Shown here: positions 32,437-40,870 of the stretch, piece after piece
Layout of the letters: each line of letters begins with the position of its first letter
Position numbering within the stretch: position 1 is the first letter of the stretch
Assembly (NCBI GenBank): GCA_017529875.1
Contig: JAFXNC010000008.1
Location: 1 to 64,000 of the forward strand
DNA: 64,000 bases
Source: Ruminococcus sp.
Lineage (GTDB): Bacteria > Bacillota > Clostridia > Oscillospirales > Ruminococcaceae
Direction: 5' to 3'
Translations under genes and position numbers: made by a program
The notes under the pieces: generated by a model
The model's input: only the letters and a program-made list of their open reading frames with translations
Database searches by the model: none
What the model was told of the DNA's origin: nothing

Positions 32437-32973
32437 ATGCCCGAGAATATAAAAGACGAGGTCTACGAGGTGGACAAGCTGACTCTGCTTGACTGTCAGA
32501 AGATACGCCTGACCCGGGAGAAAAGCGGCTTTCTGACCCTTGAATATGAGGGGAAGACCTACCGCCGGGTGGATCCCACGAGGCTGATCCCGTTTCTTTC
32601 CAAGACCACCTACATCAGCCTCTCCTACGAGAACGACGAGAAGGAGTTCCGGGAGATCGGCGTGATAAAGGACATGAAAGACCTTCCTGCCCAGCAGTAC
32701 GAGCTGCTTGACAGGTTCCTCGAATACAAATACTATATGCCGGAGATAACCAAGGTCTACAGCATCCGCGACAATATGCGGGGGTCGATCTTCGTGAAGG
32801 CGGATACCACCTCCGGCGAGAAGACTATCTGTGTCCGTGACTGGTATCAGAATTTCCGTATGCTGTCGGCGAAGTATCTCTACGTCAACGACGCCGACGG
32901 CAACAAGTACTACTGCTCCGACATCGAAAAGCTCGACCGCAGGAGCAGAAACGTATTGGAGATGTTTACATAA
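32437..32973 (+). CDS. DUF1854 domain protein
   Basis: The 178-residue soluble protein matches DUF1854 as I remember it: GFLTLEYEGKTYRRVDPTRL, YISLSYENDEKEFREIGVI and YYMPEITKVYSIRDNMRGSI, ending in a segment DWYQNFRMLSAKYLYVNDAD. DUF1854 genes are known beside ABC exporter genes; in proteobacteria such sets are annotated as linked to cyanophycin metabolism. No cyanophycin synthetase is present in this window. Encoded between two exporter half-transporters (12 bp and 31 bp gaps), it is probably an accessory subunit acting at their cytosolic face. Confidence 0.8.
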   Translation: MPENIKDEVYEVDKLTLLDCQKIRLTREKSGFLTLEYEGKTYRRVDPTRLIPFLSKTTYISLSYENDEKEFREIGVIKDMKDLPAQQYELLDRFLEYKYYMPEITKVYSIRDNMRGSIFVKADTTSGEKTICVRDWYQNFRMLSAKYLYVNDADGNKYYCSDIEKLDRRSRNVLEMFT

Positions 32974-33004
32974 TGCTTTCATATATTCGCAGAAGGAAGG
33001 TGAT

Positions 33005-35215
33005 ATGATGGATCTGCGGATAAAACTTCCCGATAATGCCGGGGAGGATATCGTCTATTCGCTGCCTTTTGGCTTTGCCAACGACGGCGAGCAGGTGGAC
33101 GGCATCTTCTGCACCGACAGGGAATATATTTACATCTACACAGGCGGCAAGGTCGAAGAAAAGTACAGGATATCAGACTTTTCCGAGTTTGTCTGCCGCC
33201 GCCAGATAGGCTCCTCTATGGCTCAGGGCATCAGGGAGGACGGAGAGGCAGTGTGCTTCTGCGCCTTCTCACAGGAGCTGTTCGCCCGCTACGGCGAGGT
33301 GATGAAGCTCCTCGAACACTACGTCCGCACCGGCGAGCTGCTCACCGAGACCGACGAGGACGAGCCGGTCTGCCCCAACTGCGGGCTGCCTCTCGAAGGC
33401 GGTTCGGAGTGCGTCTACTGCAAGAGCAAGGGCTCGACTATGCTGAGGCTGATAAAGCGCATCGCGCCCTACAAAAAGTTCTTCATAACCGCAGTGATCT
33501 GCACAATGGCCTCGGAGCTGATATGGGTGCTCATGCCCTATCTTGACCGCATCATAATCGACGACTACGTTACCCCGAGGGTGCAGGAATGGAGCGGATT
33601 CGTATCTATCGTCATAGCCATAGTCTCGCTGCTGCTGGCGGCGGGAGTGCTGGAGCTGCTCAATATGCGCAACTCCTTCAAGACCGCGCTGAACATAGGC
33701 CGCGACCTGCGGCAGGAGGTCTTTGAAAAGTCACAGCAGCTTTCCATGAACTCCCTCTCAAAGCGCACCGCCGGCGAGCTTATCAACCGCGTCTCCGGCG
33801 ACGCCGCCAAGCTGGAGGAGTTCATCACAGCCAACGGCAAGGACGCCATAGTCAAGCTGCTGTCGCTGCTCATCATCGGGGTGCTGCTGTTTGTCATGGA
33901 CTGGCGGCTGGCGCTGATGACCATAGTGCCGGTGCCCTTCGTGTTCCTCATAGTCAAAAAGCTTTTCAACGTCATGGCGCTGCGCTATACCGCTGTGTGG
34001 AAGTACTCCAAGAACCACAGCGAGACCCTCCACGATATCTTAAACGGCATCGCGGTGGTGAGATCCTTCGGCAGCGAAGCCCGGGAGATCGCCCATTACG
34101 AGGGCTGCTCGGTGAAGTGGGCTAAGGCCTGCGTCCGGGCGGAGATCATGTGGTATCTGACTATACCCTTTTCGGAGTTCGTCCTTACGGTGGGAAACTT
34201 TCTGGTGCTCTACTTCGGCGGCTCCATGATACTCGACCGCTCCATGAGCCTCGGCGAGCTGATACAGTTCACCACCTATGTTGCCATGCTCTATGAGCCT
34301 ATCCGCTGGCTCATACATATCCCCCGGACGCTGGCTGATACCTCGGTGTCGGCGGGAAAAGTCTTTGAGATACTTGATATGCAGTCCGACGTGCGGGATA
34401 TCGAGGACCCTGTGGAGCTGGATATCAAGGGCGATATCGAATTCGACGACGTATACTTCGGCTACAAGGCCTATGTGCCGGTGCTCAAAGGCATAAGCTG
34501 CAGGATAAACAGGGGCGAGATGATAGGCATAGTCGGGCATTCCGGCGTGGGTAAATCCACCATGATAAACCTGATACTGCGCCTCTACGACTGCACTCAG
34601 GGGGAGATACGCATTGACGGCGTGCCCATAAAGAACATCGCCCAGCACAGCCTCCGCTCGCAGGTGGGTGTGGTCTTGCAGGAGACCTTTCTCTTTGACG
34701 GCAGCGTGCTCGACAATATCTCATATGCCCGGCCGGACGCGCCCTTTGAGGACGTGATAAAGGCCGCCAAGATCGCCAACGCCCACGACTTCATAGTGAA
34801 GCTGCCCGACGGCTATAATACCCGGGTGGGCAACAAGGGGTTCCAGCTTTCCGGCGGCGAGAGGCAGAGGATAGCCATAGCGAGAGCCCTGCTCCACGAC
34901 CCGAAGATAATCATACTCGACGAGGCCACCGCCTCACTTGACACCCAGACAGAAAAGCAGATCCAGCAGGCGCTGGGGAGACTCACCGAGGGCAGGACGA
35001 CCATAGCCATAGCGCACCGGCTGTCCACACTTTCAAACGCTGACAGGCTCATTGTACTTGACAAGGGCAAGCTGGCGGAGTTCGGGACACACACGGAGCT
35101 GATGAAGCGGCAGGGAGTATACTACCGGCTTGTAATGGCTCAGCGGGAGACGACGAAGATGAAACAGGCGACGATCAAGCCGGGGGAAGTTTTTTGCTCG
35201 ACAAGCTCGCAATAA
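33005..35215 (+). CDS. Second ABC exporter half-transporter with N-terminal zinc ribbon
   Basis: The tandem ATGs at 33005 and 33008 follow GAAGGAAGG; the first is used. The 736-residue protein repeats the layout of its partner: a PH-like N-terminal region (residues 1-115, DREYIYIYTGGKVEEKYRIS), a zinc ribbon VCPNCGLPLE...CVYCKS (Cys at about 123, 126, 136, 139), six membrane segments (about 155-440) and an ATPase with Walker A GHSGVGKST (about 510), signature LSGGERQRIAIA (about 615), Walker B IIILDEATASLD and AHRLST. Both partners have intact ATPase motifs. There is no peptidase domain. It ends the three-gene set. Confidence 0.85.
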   Translation: MMDLRIKLPDNAGEDIVYSLPFGFANDGEQVDGIFCTDREYIYIYTGGKVEEKYRISDFSEFVCRRQIGSSMAQGIREDGEAVCFCAFSQELFARYGEVMKLLEHYVRTGELLTETDEDEPVCPNCGLPLEGGSECVYCKSKGSTMLRLIKRIAPYKKFFITAVICTMASELIWVLMPYLDRIIIDDYVTPRVQEWSGFVSIVIAIVSLLLAAGVLELLNMRNSFKTALNIGRDLRQEVFEKSQQLSMNSLSKRTAGELINRVSGDAAKLEEFITANGKDAIVKLLSLLIIGVLLFVMDWRLALMTIVPVPFVFLIVKKLFNVMALRYTAVWKYSKNHSETLHDILNGIAVVRSFGSEAREIAHYEGCSVKWAKACVRAEIMWYLTIPFSEFVLTVGNFLVLYFGGSMILDRSMSLGELIQFTTYVAMLYEPIRWLIHIPRTLADTSVSAGKVFEILDMQSDVRDIEDPVELDIKGDIEFDDVYFGYKAYVPVLKGISCRINRGEMIGIVGHSGVGKSTMINLILRLYDCTQGEIRIDGVPIKNIAQHSLRSQVGVVLQETFLFDGSVLDNISYARPDAPFEDVIKAAKIANAHDFIVKLPDGYNTRVGNKGFQLSGGERQRIAIARALLHDPKIIILDEATASLDTQTEKQIQQALGRLTEGRTTIAIAHRLSTLSNADRLIVLDKGKLAEFGTHTELMKRQGVYYRLVMAQRETTKMKQATIKPGEVFCSTSSQ

Positions 35216-35252
35216 ACCGGGGTGAAACCCCCATTTAAATAGCTAATAATAT

Positions 35253-35281
35253 TTGACAGTCCCCCGCAGCGATGCTATAAT
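35253..35281 (+). promoter_or_regulatory. Sigma-A promoter of the LRR protein gene
   Basis: TTGACA (35253-35258), 17 bp, TATAAT (35276-35281), 32 bp ahead of the start at 35313. Confidence 0.85.
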
Positions 35282-35312
35282 TATCACAGACATTTCCGGA
35301 GGAGGGGAGAGC

Positions 35313-36746
35313 ATGGGCTTTGAGATAGAATACGGCATACTTAAAAGCTATAACTACGATGAGGGCACCACCGAGGCCGTCATCCCGGAGGGGGTGACGG
35401 AGATACGCATGGCGGCGTTCTCGGAGTGCGACTGGCTCACGGAGATATACATTTCATCCACCGTCCGGAGCATCGGCAGGGATGCCTTCCGCAACTGCTT
35501 CGGGCTGCAAAGGATCACCGTCTCCCCGGAGAATCCCTGCTTTTCATCGCTGGACGGGGTGCTGTTCGATAAGGAGCAGAAGATACTGCTCACCTGCCCC
35601 TGCGCCCGCCCGGACAGGGAGTATCATATCCCGCAGACAGTCACCGAGATAGCCGCCGAGGCCTTTTTCTGCTCCGAGACCGGCTGCACCGAGCTGGAGT
35701 CAGTCATCATCCCCGACAGCGTCACCGCCATCGGGGAGAGAGCATTTCAGCTCTGCGAAAAGCTCCGGGGGGTCTTCATCCCCGCCGGGGTCAAGCAGAT
35801 AGGCGAGGCAGCATTTGCCGGCGGCGATGAGCTGCGGGGCATCGAGGTCTCCCCGGAGAATCCTTATTTTTGCTCTGTGGACGGAGTGCTGTTCGACAAG
35901 GCCATGACCACCCTCATCCAGTACCCCGCAGGCGCACCGGCTCATTCCTGTGCCGTGCCGGAGGGGGTCAGGTTCATCGGCGCGAAGGCCTTCGCCTTCA
36001 CCTGTGCCCTCAAAGCAGTCGCCCTCCCCGACAGCATCACCGGCATCGGCAAAGGCGCCTTTGCCTGCTGCTATTATCTGGAAAGCGTGCGGCTGCCGGA
36101 GAGCCTCAACAGGCTGGGGGAGGCGGCATTCAGCTGCTGTAAGTCCCTCCGTGAGGTCACAGTCCCCGAGGGAGTGGTGCGCATCGAGGACAGGACCTTC
36201 CGCAGCTGCACCGGCCTGACCCGCCTTACCCTCCCTGACAGCCTCACCAGCATAGGCCACTACGCCTTTGACTACTGCACCGGATTAAAGTCTATTGACA
36301 TCCCGGGAGGTGTCACCACCGTGGGCAGGTCTGCCTTCTGGCAGGCGGAGGCTCTTGAAAGCATAACCCTCCCCGAGGGCGTGACCTGCATCGACGAGCT
36401 GACCTTCAAGGGCTGCAAGAGTTTAAAGTCAGTCACCCTCCCGGAGAGCCTCAAAACTATCCGCAACAGCGCCTTCCTCCACTGCACAGAGCTTGAAAGC
36501 ATAGTCATCCCCGAGGGGGTCACTCACATCGGCGCCGGGGCATTCTGCGGATGCAGCAGGCTCCGGAGCATAACCCTGCCGGGTAAAGTCAAGACTATAT
36601 GCGAGCAGGCCTTCGGCAAGTGCGGCGCCCTGCAAAGCATAATCATCGGCAGGGCGGTGATACCTGCCTCAGAACTCGACAAGGAGGATATCACCCTGAA
36701 GCTGCTCCATGAGCTGACCTGGAAGGCCATGCGAGAAGACCCCTGA
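35313..36746 (+). CDS. Leucine-rich repeat protein, BspA type (LRR_5)
   Basis: The ATG at 35313 follows GGAGGAGGGGAG. The 477-residue protein is built of about 15 LRR_5 units of 22-24 residues with the pattern V-P-x-G-V-x-x-I-G-x-x-A-F-x-x-C-x-x-L-x-x-I-x-I-P, for example IPDSVTAIGERAFQLCEKL and LPEGVTCIDELTFKGCKSL. Longer inserts with ENPYFCSVDGVLFDK, typical of the family, interrupt it twice. There is no signal peptide, so it may be cytosolic or exported by another route. The many repeats gain weight as protein-binding scaffolds; partner unknown. Confidence 0.88.
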   Translation: MGFEIEYGILKSYNYDEGTTEAVIPEGVTEIRMAAFSECDWLTEIYISSTVRSIGRDAFRNCFGLQRITVSPENPCFSSLDGVLFDKEQKILLTCPCARPDREYHIPQTVTEIAAEAFFCSETGCTELESVIIPDSVTAIGERAFQLCEKLRGVFIPAGVKQIGEAAFAGGDELRGIEVSPENPYFCSVDGVLFDKAMTTLIQYPAGAPAHSCAVPEGVRFIGAKAFAFTCALKAVALPDSITGIGKGAFACCYYLESVRLPESLNRLGEAAFSCCKSLREVTVPEGVVRIEDRTFRSCTGLTRLTLPDSLTSIGHYAFDYCTGLKSIDIPGGVTTVGRSAFWQAEALESITLPEGVTCIDELTFKGCKSLKSVTLPESLKTIRNSAFLHCTELESIVIPEGVTHIGAGAFCGCSRLRSITLPGKVKTICEQAFGKCGALQSIIIGRAVIPASELDKEDITLKLLHELTWKAMREDP

Positions 36747-36771
36747 ACCGCCTTGTACACATAAAATTTCC

Positions 36772-36800
36772 TTGACAATTTCCCCGGGGTATTATATAAT
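36772..36800 (+). promoter_or_regulatory. Sigma-A promoter of the DUF975-CmpB gene
   Basis: TTGACA (36772-36777), 17 bp, TATAAT (36795-36800), 36 bp ahead of the start. Confidence 0.85.
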
Positions 36801-36835
36801 AGTAGTGTATTTTGTTTGCTGCAAGGAGCTTTTGT

Positions 36836-38770
36836 ATGAAAGCGGATTGGAAGATAGGTGCTATACTGAGAGCGGCCTGCCGGAGCGTGCGGAGAAACTT
36901 TGTCTCCTGCCTGGCGGTCTGCTTTGTTATGGTATTTATCGCCGGACAGTACGGCGGCTCCACCCAGTTCATCGCAAGCTACGATATGCAGAACGTTACC
37001 AACCTGCGCGTTGACGCCACCACCAAGCGTGAGGTGGTGGAGGCGGTCAAGGCTCAGGGGCTCACCCCGGAGGAGGCCTCGGACCAGTTCAACATCAACG
37101 ACGTGGCAGCCGTAAAAAGCTGGATCAACACCTACGACGAGTACGGCGAGAACTCCCTCAACGCCAAGGAGCTGACCTTCTTCCATTCCGGCAACGAGAG
37201 CTCCAACTGGGCTATCATCGACAACACCGTCAGCCTCATCTCCGGCAAGCAGCGCCCCATTACCGCATTTGTAAGCGAGCAGACCCGCCGCCATGACCAG
37301 CAGGTCTCCGACTCCTTCGATATGATAACCAAGGAATACTCCCCCCACTTTCAGGTGCTCAACGCCTTCCTGGCCTTCTTCACCGATATGTCCGGCTGGG
37401 ATATCGTGGTCACAATAGCCACGTCGCTGTTCTCGGTGCTGGTGGCTGTTTTTGTGGCAGATACCCTGCTGCTGGGCGAGAGGCGGTTCTTCCTTGAAAA
37501 CCGCGCCTACCGCCGCACCGCTATCGGGCGTATGGGCTTTATCTTCAAGGAGCGGTTCTTCAAGCCCCTTAAAACTATCGTGCTGATGCACGTCCTGCGG
37601 GGACTGTGGTTCTTTACCGTTGTGGGCGGCATCTACAAGACCTACGAGTACTACATGATACCCTTTATCCTGGCTGAAAATCCGAACATCGGCACCAAGC
37701 AGGCCTTTGCCCTCTCAAAGCAGATGATGAAGGGCAGCAAGTTCAGGACCTTCCTGCTCAACGCCTCCTTCTGGCTCATCGAACTGCCCATAGTTGTGGG
37801 AGCGGTACTGATAAGCCTGTTCATCATGGGGGAGGACTACAAGTTCATCAGCGGCATCTTCGCGTATCTCTGCCTGGGCGTGGCGAGGATAGGCTTCCTC
37901 AACGCCTTCAAGACCGCCGCCGACGCCGAGCTGTATATCGTGCTGCGCCGCCGCGCCATAGCCGATCAGATCGAGTATTACGAGGAGCTCAATGACTGTC
38001 TCCTCGACCCCGAGACCCTTTCCGAGGAGCACGAGCATCAGACCAACATCGGCCCTATGGACGCTTATTCCATCCGCGCCCTCGACCGCTACCCCGGCTC
38101 CGACCAGCACGGTCAGACCGAGTATATCGGCATCACCAAGAAACAGATACTCATAAAACACGACTACCACCGCAGCTACCCGCTGACATCCTATGTGCTG
38201 ATGTTCTTCTCCTTTGCCATGATCGGCTGGATGTGGGAGGTAGTGATACACGTCATCGAGGACGGCGAGCTGATAAACCGGGGCTCCCTCCACGGCCCCT
38301 GGCTGCCTATCTACGGCATCGGCGGCACCGCCGCAGTCATCTGCCTGAGAAAGCTCAGCGATTCCCCCGCCGCGGTATTCTCGCTGATAGTCATTTTCAG
38401 CGGCCTGTTCGAGTACTTCACCAGCTGGTATTTCGACACTCAGAAGGGTCTGCAATACTGGAACTACAACGGCTATTTCATGAACGTCAACGGCAGGATC
38501 TGCTTTGAGGGACTGCTGGTATTCGGTTTCCTGGGCATGGGCTGCATTTACCTGTTCGCACCGGTCATCGACGACATCGCCAAGAAGATACCCGTCAAGG
38601 TCAAACGCGGCGTTTGCATCGCCCTGGTGACTGTCATCATCGCCGACGCGATCTATTCTCATTTCGAGCCCAACAAGGGCAAGGGCATCACCGACTACGC
38701 CGCCACGGTCTTCGACTGCTCCGACCTGCTGCCTGAGGCAGTTTCGGATAACACGCTGTCTCTGTATTGA
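36836..38770 (+). CDS. Membrane protein fusing a DUF975-like region to a CmpB-like (putative ABC type IV) domain
   Basis: The ATG at 36836 follows AAGGAG. The 644-residue protein has a membrane segment near residue 25, a soluble region to about residue 165, then a multi-helix part with RRFFLENRAYRRTAIGR, EYYMIPFILAENPNI and ALSKQMMKG, which recalls DUF975. The C-terminal third (from about 440) starts SYVLMFFSFAMIGWMWEVV, then NRGSLHGPWLPIYGIGG, the hallmark of the putative ABC-transporter type IV family (CmpB-like). The two parts are normally separate proteins. No ATPase is adjacent, so transport is not established. Confidence 0.75.
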   Translation: MKADWKIGAILRAACRSVRRNFVSCLAVCFVMVFIAGQYGGSTQFIASYDMQNVTNLRVDATTKREVVEAVKAQGLTPEEASDQFNINDVAAVKSWINTYDEYGENSLNAKELTFFHSGNESSNWAIIDNTVSLISGKQRPITAFVSEQTRRHDQQVSDSFDMITKEYSPHFQVLNAFLAFFTDMSGWDIVVTIATSLFSVLVAVFVADTLLLGERRFFLENRAYRRTAIGRMGFIFKERFFKPLKTIVLMHVLRGLWFFTVVGGIYKTYEYYMIPFILAENPNIGTKQAFALSKQMMKGSKFRTFLLNASFWLIELPIVVGAVLISLFIMGEDYKFISGIFAYLCLGVARIGFLNAFKTAADAELYIVLRRRAIADQIEYYEELNDCLLDPETLSEEHEHQTNIGPMDAYSIRALDRYPGSDQHGQTEYIGITKKQILIKHDYHRSYPLTSYVLMFFSFAMIGWMWEVVIHVIEDGELINRGSLHGPWLPIYGIGGTAAVICLRKLSDSPAAVFSLIVIFSGLFEYFTSWYFDTQKGLQYWNYNGYFMNVNGRICFEGLLVFGFLGMGCIYLFAPVIDDIAKKIPVKVKRGVCIALVTVIIADAIYSHFEPNKGKGITDYAATVFDCSDLLPEAVSDNTLSLY

Positions 38771-38795
38771 CATAGTGTTAATAGTATGTTATAAT
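38767..38795 (+). promoter_or_regulatory. Sigma-A promoter overlapping the stop of the preceding gene
   Basis: TTGACA (38767-38772) contains the TGA stop (38768-38770) of the DUF975-CmpB gene; 17 bp later is TATAAT (38790-38795). Confidence 0.85.
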
Positions 38796-38848
38796 ACATT
38801 TAAACCGGCTTTTGCCCGTTCAGAATCACCAACAGGGAGGATCAATAT

Positions 38849-39478
38849 ATGGAAAACAGAATTCAGACAATCGAAAGCAAGAAGAACCGCCGCATCAAGA
38901 TCGATATTATCCCCGGTCACTTCGCTACCAACCATTCCCATGTAAACTACTATGTGGATATGACCTCTATCAAGACCAGCCACAAGATGGCTAAAGAAGC
39001 CGCTGTTGAGCTGGCGGCAAGCTTTGCCTCCACACATATCGACACCATTATCTGCCTCGAGGGCACCGAGATGCTGGGCGCGTTCCTTGCCGAGACCCTC
39101 TCCGAGAACGGCATCAACTCCGGCTCCGACATCGCCGTAGTCACCCCCGAGCTGAACATGAACAGCCAGATGATCTTCCGCGACAACACCCAGAAGAAGA
39201 TCTGGGGCAAGCAGATCCTGCTGCTGATCTCCTCTGCCTCCACCGGCAAGAGCATCGTCCGCGCTGTTGACTGCCTCCAGTACTACAACGGCAGCCTGGC
39301 TGCTATCGGCGCTATCTTCTCGGCTATCAAGGAGTCCCACGGGATCCCCGTGAACGCCGTGTTCTATGACGACGATCTGCCCAAGTACGACAGTTACAGC
39401 TCTTCGGCCTGCCCCATGTGCCGCAACGGTCAGAAGGTGGATGCGATCATCAACAGCTTCGGCTATTCCAAGATCTGA
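38849..39478 (+). CDS. Orotate phosphoribosyltransferase-like protein with altered PRPP loop
   Basis: The 209-residue protein has the fold pattern of type I phosphoribosyltransferases: a GHFATNHSHVNYYVDMTSIK opening, DTIICLEGTEMLGAFLAETL and the loop ILLLISSASTGKSI (about 124-136). In active PRTases the two positions before the loop are acidic (D/E-D/E); here they are Ser128-Ser129. The C-terminus has a CPMC pair (about 189-192). It may bind a nucleotide or PRPP without being a standard OPRT. Promoter and start site are clear; the DUF4261 gene follows by 24 bp. Confidence 0.65.
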   Translation: MENRIQTIESKKNRRIKIDIIPGHFATNHSHVNYYVDMTSIKTSHKMAKEAAVELAASFASTHIDTIICLEGTEMLGAFLAETLSENGINSGSDIAVVTPELNMNSQMIFRDNTQKKIWGKQILLLISSASTGKSIVRAVDCLQYYNGSLAAIGAIFSAIKESHGIPVNAVFYDDDLPKYDSYSSSACPMCRNGQKVDAIINSFGYSKI

Positions 39479-39502
39479 GAAATTTGACCGGGAGACAATG
39501 AT

Positions 39503-40270
39503 ATGAGCAATATAGACATCAACGAGAAAAAGAGGACCACTACCCTGGGTTTCGTGCTGCTGACCGACGCCAACTTCGACTGGCCGAGGTTCCGTCACGA
39601 GCTCAAGGAGAACTGGGATATCAGCTTTTCCGACGAGATAAAGGACGGTGCCGTGGTATTCAAAGTGGACGACTACAACGTTGCCTGCTCGCTGCTGCCC
39701 AACCCTATCCCCAACAATGAGGCGGAGAACTGCGCCAAGAACAATATGCTGTGGAAGGACGGTGCCGCCGAGGTGGCAAAGCACGCCGCCCACGTCATGA
39801 TCGCGGTCATGGCCGGTGAGGACTACGACGCGGTGGAGGCCAATGTGATCTTTGCCAAGATCGCCAGCGCCATGCTGAGGCTGAAAAACACCATCGGCGT
39901 TTACAAGAACCCCACGGTGTTCGAGAAGAATTTCTACATCGAGGTGGCGGAGCATATCAAGAAGGATATGCTGCCCATACCGATCATGCTCCACATAGGT
40001 ATGTACCTCAACAATGACAAGCTGCTCTGCGGCTTCACCTACGGTATGCGCACCTACGGCAGAGAGGAAATGGAGGTAGTGGGCACAAAGGCTCAGCCTC
40101 AGACCCTGTTCAACTTCATGCTGGCTATCAGCGACTATGTGATAAACGGCGACGTGGAGCTCAAGGACGGCGAGACCGTGGGCTTCACCGACGACCAGCA
40201 CCTGCCCATCACCCTTTCCGCAGCCACCAGCTTCCCCGGCAACAGCCTAAAGATCGGGTTTATGACCTGA
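39503..40270 (+). CDS. DUF4261 domain protein
   Basis: The 255-residue soluble protein matches DUF4261 from memory: an opening RTTTLGFVLLTDANFDWPRF, a helix AAEVAKHAAHVMIAVMAGED, then LPIPIMLHIGMYLNNDKLLC and CGFTYGMRTYGREEMEVVG, ending FTDDQHLPITLS. The domain is of unknown function and occurs in many unrelated bacteria, sometimes beside conflict or immunity genes. Here it is in a two-gene unit with a phosphoribosyltransferase-like gene and is followed by a terminator. Confidence 0.8.
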   Translation: MSNIDINEKKRTTTLGFVLLTDANFDWPRFRHELKENWDISFSDEIKDGAVVFKVDDYNVACSLLPNPIPNNEAENCAKNNMLWKDGAAEVAKHAAHVMIAVMAGEDYDAVEANVIFAKIASAMLRLKNTIGVYKNPTVFEKNFYIEVAEHIKKDMLPIPIMLHIGMYLNNDKLLCGFTYGMRTYGREEMEVVGTKAQPQTLFNFMLAISDYVINGDVELKDGETVGFTDDQHLPITLSAATSFPGNSLKIGFMT

Positions 40271-40288
40271 TAAGACTCTGAGTATCAG

Positions 40289-40321
40289 CACGCCCTTCCG
40301 CGGGAGGGCGTGCTTTTTTTC
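40289..40321 (+). terminator. Terminator after the DUF4261 gene
   Basis: CACGCCCT (40289-40296) and AGGGCGTG (40305-40312), with an inner TCC/GGA extension, followed by C and eight T. Confidence 0.92.
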
Positions 40322-40342
40322 TCCCGATTTTGCAAAAACCAC

Positions 40343-40371
40343 TTGTATTTTCCCGCCCTTTGTGATATGAT
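40343..40371 (+). promoter_or_regulatory. Probable promoter of the 40445 gene and the proB run
   Basis: TTGTAT (40343-40348), 17 bp, TATGAT (40366-40371). It is weaker than other promoters here but is the only one seen before the long co-directional run from 40445 to 47589. Confidence 0.6.
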
Positions 40372-40444
40372 TAGATTGGTATGTTGTTTCCCGGCGGATA
40401 CCGGGCAGCATTTAAGGAAAGTAAAGTATACGGAGGTACTACCT

Positions 40445-40861
40445 ATGGACAGCTTACTTATGCATATACTCACGGAAAACGACGGCAGCAAGATGCAGAA
40501 CGTCTACACTCCACTCTCTCTTGGGGTGCATTTCGGGTTCTGCGTCATTGCCACAGCGCTGTATCTTACCCTTTATTACAGGCGCGGCTCGCTGCATTAC
40601 CTGCTTTTGATGTTCGCTATCGACGCCACTATCATCACCCAGTACTGGACCTCGTCTATCGCCATAACCCTGCTGGCTGTCGTTGAGATCATACTCATCG
40701 GCTCCACAATATTCTTCTATGTCAAGTACGCCAAGAAGCTCAAAGCCGAACGAGCCCTGCACGATGCAGCGGAGAAGGAGGCCGAGGAACAGGCCAAAGC
40801 AGCGGAAAAGGCAGAGGCGGAGAAGAACAAGAACATCGTCGATAACGCCTTTGACGACTGA
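40445..40861 (+). CDS. Small membrane protein with charged coiled-coil tail
   Basis: The ATG at 40445 follows CGGAGG. The 138-residue product has three hydrophobic segments (GVHFGFCVIATALYLTLYY, LHYLLLMFAIDATIITQYW and IAITLLAVVEIILIGSTIFF) and a C-terminal Lys/Glu/Ala-rich helix (AEKEAEEQAKAAEKAEAEK). I do not recognise a family. It is 9 bp ahead of the dehydrogenase gene. Confidence 0.7.
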   Translation: MDSLLMHILTENDGSKMQNVYTPLSLGVHFGFCVIATALYLTLYYRRGSLHYLLLMFAIDATIITQYWTSSIAITLLAVVEIILIGSTIFFYVKYAKKLKAERALHDAAEKEAEEQAKAAEKAEAEKNKNIVDNAFDD

Positions 40862-40870
40862 GGACAGCAT

